From an uncultured Erysipelotrichaceae bacterium (lineage in GTDB: Bacteria > Bacillota_I > Bacilli_A > RF39 > UBA660), in the NCBI GenBank assembly GCA_902779035.1, contig CACZAH010000015.1, forward strand, positions 1 to 36,260: 36,260 nt of DNA. The letters run 5' to 3'. Below are positions 23,178 through 30,931 of the stretch, piece after piece. A program made the position numbers and the translations under genes. Positions within the stretch are counted from its first letter, which is position 1. Every line of letters begins with the position of its first letter. The notes beneath the pieces were generated by a model that worked only from the letters and a program-made list of their open reading frames with translations, was not told where the DNA came from and made no database searches.

Positions 23178-23827
23178 TCTATAACCTCACTATCATTCAT
23201 AATCTCCACACCGTGACTTGTTCCTACTCTACTAGCTCCTGCTTCAATTAATTTAATCATATCTTCCTTACTTTTAATACCTCCGCTAGCTTTAATCTCT
23301 ACCAAATCGTTTTTATGTTTATTAATAATATCTACACTATCAACATCAACACCGCCAGTAAAGCCCGTACAAGTTTTTATATAATTAACAAAGCATTCAT
23401 TACATATTTCAGTCACTTTAATAATTTCTTTATCAGTAAGTAAATTAGTCTCAATAATAACCTTTAATACTTTACCGTCAATCGCATCCCTAACCTCTTC
23501 AATCTCATCTTTTACATATTCATAATCTTTATTCTTTATTGCAGATATATTCATAACCATATCAATCATATCCGCACCTAGTTCTATTGCAGTTATTGCC
23601 TCAAATACTTTAACCTCTCGAATAGACTCCCCTGATGGAAAACCAACTACGGTACACACTTCAATATTAGTATCTTTTAATAACTCTTTAGCAAGTCTAA
23701 CATAATAAGGATATACAACAACAGCAGCAAAATCATAATTAATTGCTTCATTACACAATGACTCAATATCCTTTAGTGTAGCTTTATTATTTAAATTAGT
23801 ATGTTCTATATATTTATTTAATTGCAT
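23174..23827 (-). CDS. deoC: Deoxyribose-phosphate aldolase
   Basis: The 217-residue enzyme cleaves 2-deoxyribose 5-phosphate into acetaldehyde and glyceraldehyde 3-phosphate in deoxynucleoside salvage. It has the Schiff-base Lys151 in YIKTCTGFTGGV, a second conserved Lys in EIKASGGIKS, and the DMIDMVMNI and VCTVVGFPSG motifs. Size is normal. It is coupled to the following Tim44-like gene by a 4-base overlap and preceded by the HAD hydrolase gene with eight bases between. Confidence 0.94.
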   Translation of the reverse strand: MQLNKYIEHTNLNNKATLKDIESLCNEAINYDFAAVVVYPYYVRLAKELLKDTNIEVCTVVGFPSGESIREVKVFEAITAIELGADMIDMVMNISAIKNKDYEYVKDEIEEVRDAIDGKVLKVIIETNLLTDKEIIKVTEICNECFVNYIKTCTGFTGGVDVDSVDIINKHKNDLVEIKASGGIKSKEDMIKLIEAGASRVGTSHGVEIMNDSEVIE

Positions 23828-23835
23828 TATTCCTC

Positions 23836-24456
23836 CTATAATATCTTCTTTAATTCTTTAATATCAGTTATTCTTTTTTCATAATCAGGATATCTGTTCT
23901 TATAATCTATTAATATAGAATTTATACCTGCATCATTAGCTCCTTTAATATCTATATCTACATTATCACCAATCATAATTACATCTTCTTTATTTGTATC
24001 TCCAGTTATATATAAATACCCATCAACATTTGGTTTGGGCTTAAATTTATCCGCACCAACTATTTCTCTAAAATATTTTAATAATTCAACATGTTTTAAT
24101 CTATTTGCTTGACAATCACTAAACCAATTAGTAAGTACATATAATTCATATTTACAATATAAATAGTTTAATACTTCTTTAGTACCATCAGGTACATAGT
24201 ATATCCAATTATTACTAATTGCATCTAATAATTTATCAAATAGTTCCATAGTATAATTTAAATTCATATCTTCATTTATAAATCTAAGAAGCTCCTTTTT
24301 ATTATATATACCTGTGCTATCCTCATATTTACCAATAGATTTATATAATTTCATTCCATCTTCATAAGTTCCATTAATAATACTACTATAATCATATATA
24401 TATCTATCATTAAACATCATTAATGTATTATCTAAATCAAATATTATCTTCTCCAT
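23836..24456 (-). CDS. HAD-superfamily phosphatase, leaderless start
   Basis: The 206-residue protein has HAD motif I FDLDNT (residues 5-10), motif II in VLTNWFSD, and motifs III and IV in KPKPNVDGYLY and MIGDNVDIDIKGAND, with a helical cap between I and II. It is a HAD-IA-type phosphatase of unknown substrate, perhaps a nucleotide or sugar phosphatase given deoC next door. The ATG at 24456 is only six bases from a TATAAT box and has no ribosome binding site, so the mRNA is probably leaderless. It is the first gene of a HAD-deoC-Tim44-like run. Confidence 0.85.
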   Translation of the reverse strand: MEKIIFDLDNTLMMFNDRYIYDYSSIINGTYEDGMKLYKSIGKYEDSTGIYNKKELLRFINEDMNLNYTMELFDKLLDAISNNWIYYVPDGTKEVLNYLYCKYELYVLTNWFSDCQANRLKHVELLKYFREIVGADKFKPKPNVDGYLYITGDTNKEDVIMIGDNVDIDIKGANDAGINSILIDYKNRYPDYEKRITDIKELKKIL

Positions 24457-24462
24457 AAGTTA

Positions 24463-24491
24463 ATTATACTAAAGTAAATTAAAAGAAGCAA
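24463..24491 (-). promoter_or_regulatory. Promoter giving a leaderless HAD transcript
   Basis: -35 TTGCTT (24486-24491), 17-bp spacer, -10 TATAAT (24463-24468), then TAACTT and the ATG. The -35 box lies within an arm of the upstream terminator hairpin. Confidence 0.6.
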
Positions 24492-24505
24492 TAATCTTGC
24501 TTCTT
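24477..24505 (-). terminator. Terminator upstream of the HAD gene
   Basis: AAGAAGCAA (24483-24491), loop TAATC, TTGCTTCTT (24497-24505), followed by TTAATTT on the minus strand. It ends the transcript of the IS-interrupted gene or of a small RNA beyond it. Confidence 0.7.
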
Positions 24506-24836
24506 AATCTTACAATCTAATTGTAACAATTTAACTACATTATCACCTTCAATCTATAAACAGTATAGATTATAATTATTAAAAATAAATGGTAAGTGTG
24601 TTAAAAAAAGGTGAAATTATATTCTAAGTTTCTTTATCTCTTTTCTTAATATTTTTACACCCCTTTTATCTTTAGAATTATCAAGCACCTTATTCATTCG
24701 ACTTACAAACAGCTCATTACTTAGTATAAGTGGGAATTCTTGAATAATGGCTCGAATACTCATACGATAGAATACACTATCCATAAAGTCATTTAAATAA
24801 TTATCAATTACTTCATCATTTGATGTATGACTTAAT

Positions 24837-24844
24837 AATACTAT
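24837..24844. repeat. Target-site duplication, left copy
   Basis: AATACTAT directly left of the IS, identical to 26545-26552 on the right. Eight bases is the usual duplication length for IS66. Confidence 0.93.
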
Positions 24845-24874
24845 GTTACAGTTTTGTGACTTACACTAGAAAAG

Positions 24875-24908
24875 AGGTGAAATATTAGAAAAATCTTTCA
24901 CCTTTTTT
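24875..24908. terminator. Terminator within the IS left end
   Basis: AGGTGAAA (24875-24882) and TTTCACCT (24896-24903), then TTTTT on plus and CTTTTC on minus. It would stop transcripts entering the element from the left, and the transposase transcript. Confidence 0.65.
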
Positions 24909-26439
24909 ATGCAATTATCGGATTTTTAGTAAATGCACGTCTTAAAGCATCCAACAAATCAATGCCTTGTTTCTTATACGTTAAAATGCAACTCTTAACG
25001 TTAGCATAATCATAAGCGCCTCCAGTACTTCGAAATTTTCCAATCTTCTGTTTAATTTTTAAACTTCTTTGGTCAACTTCACCTCTGCTATTAGTTGCTG
25101 GAACGTTAAAATCTTTTAAGAAATATAAAATCTGCTCTAACTCACTTTCATCTTCAAATCTAGCTAAAAGTCTTCTCTCATCATCATATACGCCATTATT
25201 ATCGGGATTAGAATGCATCCATTCTGATTTCCATTTTGAAAAAATGTCTTTAAATTCAGCATATATTTTCTCTATCTCTTCCTGTGAATATGACTCAATT
25301 CCTTTTTCAATTGCAATTTTTCTTTCATGAATACACTTCTGAATAAACTTTTCCATTTCTTTCGCTCCAGAGTGATCAACATAATCATAAACGCCTTTTA
25401 TATATCTTAAAATATGAGATGCACATTGCGATAATGTTATTCCAAAACCATTATAAACATCAGTGCCATCTTTAACAATTACACCTTGATAATTATCCAG
25501 AATAGTTTTATCACTCCATGTCTTATGATCTTTCTTATCACTAATAGTGAGTTTAGTGTGTTTTTCATTTGATACACATAGATCATAATAACTATCACCA
25601 TTAATTTTTATTGTACTATCATCGGCATTAACATAATACGCATCATTTAACTTTTCTTCGATGTTGTTAATTTCTGGATATAAATTTTCTGCTAGTTTAT
25701 TATTCCAAGAAAGAATAGTGCTTTTTGCTAGAGTTATTCCATTATTTGTTACATCTTCAATAAATGCTTTAACACCATCGGTTGAGTTATTAAAATTAAC
25801 ATTTAATAAGCAAGATATACCTTTTAAATTATTCCCATATTGTATAGCTCTATTATGATATTCAGGAATATCATATGTTCCATCATTTTTTTGAAAATAT
25901 CTATATTCTGTAATTATTTTAGTAATAACAATATCTATAACTTTAGCTGATTTATATTTCTTATTTTTATTTTTACTATTTTTATTAACCTCAACAATTC
26001 TATATTCTACATTACCAGAATCAATTAATTGTTGTAATTTTTCTTTCGATAGGTTAGTGCTTTTTTCGCCTTTGGGTTTTCCCTTAGGTTTATCAGATTT
26101 TTGACGACGATTAGTAATAACTTTTTTATACCCATTTGTACTAGAAGGTTTACTTGAATTACTACTATCTTTTTTTGATTTAGTTTTTAATCTTAAAATT
26201 TCTGCCTCTAATTTTTTTATTTTGTTATCTTTTTTAATAATAATTTTTTCTAATTTATTACATCTAGATTCAAGTTCCTTACATTCTTTAACATGTAATT
26301 TTTCTTTTTTAATAGCATCTTTTTCTAACGCATCAATTTTTGTATATGCTTCATCTAATTTCTTTTCTAATTTTTCGATTCTATCTAAAGCATCAAATAA
26401 CTGCTTTGATATACTTGATTCAATACCTTTTTTCGTCAT
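24907..26439 (-). CDS. IS66-family transposase
   Basis: The 510-residue protein has an N-terminal leucine-zipper-like coiled coil (about 15-88), the IS66 marker KKDSSNSSKPSSTNG (89-103), a basic linker, and a DDE catalytic domain: VNADDST (Asp273 or 274), VKDGTDVYNGFGITLSQCASHILRYIKG (Asp324 or 327 and the YxGxxLxxCxxHxxR motif) and TNSRGEVDQRSLKIKQKIGKFRSTGGA with Glu454. The zinc-binding region common in other IS66 transposases is absent. The frame is open throughout and the element's ends are intact, so it may be active. It is in the same orientation as the gene it interrupts. Confidence 0.95.
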   Translation of the reverse strand: MTKKGIESSISKQLFDALDRIEKLEKKLDEAYTKIDALEKDAIKKEKLHVKECKELESRCNKLEKIIIKKDNKIKKLEAEILRLKTKSKKDSSNSSKPSSTNGYKKVITNRRQKSDKPKGKPKGEKSTNLSKEKLQQLIDSGNVEYRIVEVNKNSKNKNKKYKSAKVIDIVITKIITEYRYFQKNDGTYDIPEYHNRAIQYGNNLKGISCLLNVNFNNSTDGVKAFIEDVTNNGITLAKSTILSWNNKLAENLYPEINNIEEKLNDAYYVNADDSTIKINGDSYYDLCVSNEKHTKLTISDKKDHKTWSDKTILDNYQGVIVKDGTDVYNGFGITLSQCASHILRYIKGVYDYVDHSGAKEMEKFIQKCIHERKIAIEKGIESYSQEEIEKIYAEFKDIFSKWKSEWMHSNPDNNGVYDDERRLLARFEDESELEQILYFLKDFNVPATNSRGEVDQRSLKIKQKIGKFRSTGGAYDYANVKSCILTYKKQGIDLLDALRRAFTKNPIIA

Positions 26440-26544
26440 ATTACCTTACCTATCTATTAATAAAATATCATAAAACTAGAAAAAGGTAAATAAAAAGAAT
26501 GAAATATATCACCCTTAATTACAGTTCAGTTGCAAAACTGTAAC

Positions 26545-26552
26545 AATACTAT
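26545..26552. repeat. Target-site duplication, right copy
   Basis: AATACTAT directly right of the IS, identical to 24837-24844. It lies within the codons for DPIVLL of the interrupted gene. Confidence 0.93.
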
Positions 26553-26975
26553 AGGATCAAGTGCAATACTTGTTTTAATTATATATTTATATTCTTCTAT
26601 AGTATCATTAGCTAATTTACTTAGTTTCTTATTATTTACTCTTTTTAAAAACTCATCTTTATAAAAATTATAATGTTCCTGTTTATCATTACCACTATTT
26701 AATATAGTTAATATCTCATTAATAATAGTTATACGTTCATTAGTATATTCATCTTCTATATCTTTTACATCTTGTAAGATTAGACCAATATTATTAATTT
26801 CTGCATCATCAAACATATAATTACAATTTTCAACTATATATTTTAGATGCAATAAATCACCAATTTCTATAAATGCTTCCCCATACTCTCTTGACACATT
26901 ATTATTAAATATTAATCCCTGTACAAATTTGAAATCTTCATAAACTTCATAATCATCTGTAATCATTTTATGCTC

Positions 26976-29258
26976 CTACTTTCCCAATTCTTTATGTATA
27001 TCCATATAGTTTTTAACTGGAATAAATTTTATTTTATCTTTAACATCACTTGGTACTTCATCTAAAGAATCCATATTATCATAAGGTATAAACATTGTAG
27101 TTATATTATTAATAAGCGCACCAACACATTTTTCCTTAATACCACCTACAGGAAGGATATTGCCACGAAGAGTAATCTCACCTGTCATCGCAATATGTGA
27201 ATCTATTTTCATATGACTAAACGCACTTATAATAGATGAGGTTAAAGCAACACCCGCACTAGGTCCTTCCTTACTAACTGAACCACTTGGTATATGAATA
27301 TGAATATCATTATTCATTAAATCTTCATATCTAATATTAAATTTCTTATAGTTAGCCTTAATATAACTTAAAGCAATAGATGCACTTTCTTTTATTACAT
27401 TGCCAAGTAAACCAGTTAGTATTAACTTACCTTTTCCTTTATAGTAATTTACTTCTATTGGCAATATGTCTCCTCCATAAGATGTACAAGATAGACCATT
27501 TACTACTCCTATTTGTGATACTAATCTATTACTTTTTATATTCCGTGCTTTACCTAAATAATCACTTAAATTATCATTACTAATCTCGATATTATTAATG
27601 TTTATATTATCTTTTAAAACACTAGTTACCACTTTTCTACATATCTTAGATATATTTCTTTCTAAACTTCTTACTCCACTTTCCATAGTATAATTTCTAA
27701 TAATATTAAGAATTATATCATCATTAATATTTATATCTATATTATGTTCTTTAAGAATGTTAGGAACTAAATAATTACGCGCAATATCTAACTTTTCATA
27801 TTCTGAATAACCATTTATTTTAATTATTTCTAATCTATCAAGTAAAGGTGTAGGTATATCATCAATGCTATTTGCCGTTAATATAAATAATACTTTAGAC
27901 AAATCTACTTCTTCATCAATATAATTATCTACAAATGTACTATTTTGATTACTATCAAGTATAGATAACAATACCGATATAGGATCCCCTTTATAAGTTT
28001 TAGGCATCTTATCTACTTCATCAATAAGTATAACCGGATTCATTACTTTAGTCTTAATTAAACTAGATATAATCTTACCATATGTTGCATTAACATAACT
28101 ACGCATATGTCCTAGTATTTCAGCTTCATCAGTAATTCCAGCAACACTTATCTTAATAAATTTTCTATTAATACTACGCGCAATAGTCTTAGATAGACTA
28201 GTCTTACCTACTCCAGGTGGACCTACTAAACATATTATAGGACTACTAATATTTTGATTATTCTTTTTAACTGCTAAATATTCTATTATTCTTTCCTTTA
28301 CTTCATCTAATCCAAAATGAGTACTATTAAGTTTATCACTTATTAAGTTTAAATCAGCTATATCCTCAGTAATTATACCCCAAGGTATATTAATTAGTGC
28401 ATCTATATAACTTCTAATACTGCTTATATCAGGAGATATATCAGGAATACTTTCTAATCTATTAACCTCTTTATTAATCTTATCTTTTATATTATTTGGT
28501 GCATCTATACTAGATAATTTCTTCCTTAATTTATTAATTTCTTCTATTTTATAAGAGTAATCTCCAATTTCTTCTTTAATAACCTTTAACTTTTCTTTTA
28601 GTATATATTCTTTTTGATTATTATCTAATATTCCTTTTACTTTTATATCCAAACTTTTTTCTATTTCATATAACTCTTTTTCTTTATATATGTCATATAT
28701 GATCATTTCACTTCTTTTAATCAAGCCTAACTCATTTGCATACTCACATATTCTTTCTTTTTTTAAAGGCATATAATTAACTATTATATCAATCATATTA
28801 GATAATGAATTAATATTATCTATTCTTGATAATACTCCATTACTTATAGTAGCTACACTATCTATACATTTTTTTAGTTCATACTTAATCTTTCTTGTAA
28901 TAGCAGTTATATAATCATCATCTATATTATCATTAATTTCTGTAATTGAAGCTTCTATTAATTCATCTACTTTAATAAAGTCTAATACACTAACTCTTCT
29001 AATTCCTTCAATAGTAACCCTAGTATTACCACTAGGAAGCACTATTTTATTTTTAATAATACCTAATACTCCTATCTTTTTCAAATTTGTTATATCTGTA
29101 TTATTACTATTAAAGCAGTTACAAACTAGTATATTATTATCATGAAAAATAGTAGATAGTTCAATCAATGATTTACTAGTATCATCACCAAACTCAAGTC
29201 TAATTTCATTATTAGGAAGTAGTACTAACCCCTTTAATATAATTACTGGTAAATTCAC
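26976..29258 (-). CDS. lon: ATP-dependent protease Lon
   Basis: The 760-residue LonA protease degrades damaged and regulatory proteins. It has the N-terminal substrate-binding domain, a helical region, the AAA+ module with Walker A GPPGVGKT (346-353) and Walker B VILIDEVDK (about 409-417), and the C-terminal protease domain with Ser667 in EGPSAG and Lys710 in GGIKEK. The start is GTG at 29258, with GAAGGAGGT five bases upstream. A good promoter precedes it. The following gene starts nine bases after its stop codon. I see no CtsR or CIRCE operator. Confidence 0.96.
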   Translation of the reverse strand: MNLPVIILKGLVLLPNNEIRLEFGDDTSKSLIELSTIFHDNNILVCNCFNSNNTDITNLKKIGVLGIIKNKIVLPSGNTRVTIEGIRRVSVLDFIKVDELIEASITEINDNIDDDYITAITRKIKYELKKCIDSVATISNGVLSRIDNINSLSNMIDIIVNYMPLKKERICEYANELGLIKRSEMIIYDIYKEKELYEIEKSLDIKVKGILDNNQKEYILKEKLKVIKEEIGDYSYKIEEINKLRKKLSSIDAPNNIKDKINKEVNRLESIPDISPDISSIRSYIDALINIPWGIITEDIADLNLISDKLNSTHFGLDEVKERIIEYLAVKKNNQNISSPIICLVGPPGVGKTSLSKTIARSINRKFIKISVAGITDEAEILGHMRSYVNATYGKIISSLIKTKVMNPVILIDEVDKMPKTYKGDPISVLLSILDSNQNSTFVDNYIDEEVDLSKVLFILTANSIDDIPTPLLDRLEIIKINGYSEYEKLDIARNYLVPNILKEHNIDININDDIILNIIRNYTMESGVRSLERNISKICRKVVTSVLKDNININNIEISNDNLSDYLGKARNIKSNRLVSQIGVVNGLSCTSYGGDILPIEVNYYKGKGKLILTGLLGNVIKESASIALSYIKANYKKFNIRYEDLMNNDIHIHIPSGSVSKEGPSAGVALTSSIISAFSHMKIDSHIAMTGEITLRGNILPVGGIKEKCVGALINNITTMFIPYDNMDSLDEVPSDVKDKIKFIPVKNYMDIHKELGK

Positions 29259-29285
29259 TCTACACCTCCTTCAAATTTGCTTTTT

Positions 29286-29314
29286 ATTATACACATTTGA
29301 AAATACTTTGTAAA
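29286..29314 (-). promoter_or_regulatory. lon promoter
   Basis: -35 TTTACA (29309-29314), 17-bp spacer, -10 TATAAT (29286-29291). The leader is about 20 nt. Confidence 0.75.
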
Positions 29315-29336
29315 TGGTATTCGCAAATTTTAGCAG

Positions 29337-29358
29337 AAAAAAAGAAGATTAACCTTCT
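29337..29358 (-). terminator. Terminator after spo0A
   Basis: AGAAG (29343-29347) and CTTCT (29354-29358) form a 5-bp stem with one further wobble pair and a 4-base loop, followed by seven T on the minus strand. It overlaps the spo0A stop codon. Confidence 0.65.
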
Positions 29359-30112
29359 ATACTTTATGATACTCTAATCTAAGCTTATCAGCTATTGTTA
29401 CCATGAACTCAGAATTAGTTGGTTTTGCCTTATCAATATCAACACTATGACCAAATAATTCTTCCATTAAGTCCCAATCTCCACGGTTCCAACTTACCTC
29501 AATTGCATGTCGTATCGCACGTTCTACTCTTGATACAGTTGTATCGAACTTAGTAGCAAGTTCTGGATATAACTCTTTAGTAATACCACCTATTACATCA
29601 GGTCTATCAAATATAATCTCTACTCCATCTCTTATATATTGATATCCTTTAATATGTGATGGAATACCTAAATCATGTAATGTCTTTGTAATAGACGATT
29701 TTAAATTGTTGGTATGAAGGTCAATTACTTTACCTTCTTTAGCATTACTTAACTGTAGTATTCTTTTTTCTAAATCATCAAAATCATATGGTTTTAAAAG
29801 ATAATATTTAACTCCATATTCTGAAACTTGTCTAATAACATCCATTGCATTATAACTAGTCTCAACTATTATCTTTTTATCCAACCCTTTATTCTTTAAC
29901 TCTTCAAGTACCCAAAGTCCATCTTTATTAGGCATAATAAGATCAAGTAAAACTACATCATAATCATCATGCTCTTCAATTAGTTTTACGCCTTCTAATC
30001 CATCACTAGCAACATACTTAACTTCAATCTCACTACTATCACTAAAATATTCTTTTACTGCTTCAACTAACTGCTCATTGTCATCAATCATTAACAATCT
30101 AGTTTTCTTCAT
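29357..30112 (-). CDS. spo0A: Sporulation master regulator Spo0A
   Basis: The 251-residue response regulator has an N-terminal receiver with acidic pocket Asp10, Asp11, phosphoacceptor Asp57 in VLLDLIMP and Lys107 in LLKPYD. The C-terminal domain is diagnostic for Spo0A: ITKTLHDLGIPSHIKGYQYIRDGVE and the DNA-recognition helix region TTVSRVERAIRHAIEVSWNRG. It indicates that the organism forms spores or descends from spore-formers. The gene lies between lon and tpiA with its own upstream region, which holds a 0A box. No other sporulation gene is in the window. Confidence 0.96.
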   Translation of the reverse strand: MKKTRLLMIDDNEQLVEAVKEYFSDSSEIEVKYVASDGLEGVKLIEEHDDYDVVLLDLIMPNKDGLWVLEELKNKGLDKKIIVETSYNAMDVIRQVSEYGVKYYLLKPYDFDDLEKRILQLSNAKEGKVIDLHTNNLKSSITKTLHDLGIPSHIKGYQYIRDGVEIIFDRPDVIGGITKELYPELATKFDTTVSRVERAIRHAIEVSWNRGDWDLMEELFGHSVDIDKAKPTNSEFMVTIADKLRLEYHKV

Positions 30113-30138
30113 GTTATCCTCCTATCAATTACAACTAC

Positions 30139-30194
30139 ATTATACAACAATAAAATTCACATCTCTAGAGTATATTTTAGCTAGTTTTGTCGAA
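30139..30194 (-). promoter_or_regulatory. spo0A control region with 0A box
   Basis: A consensus 0A box TGTCGAA, within TTTTGTCGAAT, lies at 30188-30194 on the plus strand. A -10 box TATAAT is at 30139-30144 on the minus strand, about 26 bp before the spo0A ATG, but its -35 region (TAGAGA) is poor. The layout suggests that Spo0A acts on its own promoter. Confidence 0.6.
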
Positions 30195-30220
30195 TTGGTT
30201 TTGGGGCGCAAAAAAAGTTA

Positions 30221-30931
30221 TTAATTACTACTTAACAACTTCATCATTTTCAATACTTCCACACTACTACAACTTGATTTACCTACCATAAATCCATCAA
30301 GCGCACTAATAGTTAGTAAATCACTTAAATTAGTAGAATTAACACTTCCACCATATAATAATAAAGCATTAATTCCAATATCATTTAGTATCTCTTTAAT
30401 ATAATTTACAGAATCAATTATATCAAACTTACTTAAGGTATTTCCTGTGCCTATTGCATACACTGGCTCATACGCAATTATAATTCTATCACACTTAATA
30501 CCCTTAAGTCCATCAATAATTTGTTTTTTTATAACTTTTTTACTATTACTTGACACTTTATCATCTAAAGACTCTCCAATACACATAATTGGTATCATAT
30601 TATTATCAACTATTGATTTAATTTGTTTATTGACTATTTGATCAGTAATATTAAAGTACTCTCTACATTCACTATGTCCAACTATTGCATAATTTACACC
30701 TAGCTTTTTAGCATGAAGTACTGAATTACATCCAGTATATGCACCTCTAGACTCAAAGTATATATTTTGAATCCCTATATTCTTATATTTATTAATAAAA
30801 TACGGAATATATATAGTCTCTGGACAAATAATTATATTATCATCCACTTTATCTGTTTTTGCCATAAACTCTTTTATATCATTTGGCTCCATATACATCT
30901 TCATATTTAACACGAGTAGCTTATTTTTCAT
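30221..30931 (-). CDS. tpiA: Triosephosphate isomerase
   Basis: The protein (236 residues from the chosen start) interconverts dihydroxyacetone phosphate and glyceraldehyde 3-phosphate. It has the catalytic His in VGHSECREYF, the catalytic Glu in IIAYEPVYAIGTGNT, and the phosphate loop LLYGGSVN. The N-terminal motif is LNMKMYM, where most TPIs have GNWKMN; the Asn and Lys are kept. I choose the ATG at 30931, preceded by GAGGG, rather than the ATG at 30985, which would add 18 residues with no TPI similarity. The start overlaps the glycosyltransferase 3' end by 11 bases. It is shorter and more divergent than the usual 250-residue enzyme, so a dedicated second TPI elsewhere cannot be excluded. 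Confidence 0.88.
   Translation of the reverse strand: MKNKLLVLNMKMYMEPNDIKEFMAKTDKVDDNIIICPETIYIPYFINKYKNIGIQNIYFESRGAYTGCNSVLHAKKLGVNYAIVGHSECREYFNITDQIVNKQIKSIVDNNMIPIMCIGESLDDKVSSNSKKVIKKQIIDGLKGIKCDRIIIAYEPVYAIGTGNTLSKFDIIDSVNYIKEILNDIGINALLLYGGSVNSTNLSDLLTISALDGFMVGKSSCSSVEVLKMMKLLSSN

Larger units (their letters stand above)
24845..26544 (-). mobile_element. Complete IS66-family insertion sequence (1,700 bp)
   Basis: The ends are inverted repeats that start with GTTACAGTTTTG (12 of 12 identical), then GTGACT versus CAACTG, and continue with partial matches toward GGTGA.ATATT. The 8-bp duplication AATACTAT on both sides fixes the borders. The element holds one long gene, the transposase, and lacks the small accessory genes tnpA and tnpB of classical IS66, as in ISBst12-type members. 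A hairpin with T-runs on both sides (24875-24908) lies near the left end. Confidence 0.93.
24617..26966 (-). pseudogene. Unknown gene split by IS66 insertion
   Basis: The N-terminal part (26966 to 26526; MITDDYEVYEDFKFVQGL) reads into the IS end and stops after ALDPIVLLQFCN. The C-terminal part lies beyond the IS and runs IVLLSHTSNDEVIDNYLNDF to the stop at 24617. When the 1,700-bp element and one copy of the 8-bp duplication are removed, the frame is exact, giving DPIVLLSHTSN and a helical protein of about 225 residues ending KILRKEIKKLRI. I do not recognise the family. It starts nine bases after the lon stop codon and was probably co-transcribed with lon. The insertion removes the last 80 or so residues, so the gene is likely inactive. 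Confidence 0.85.
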
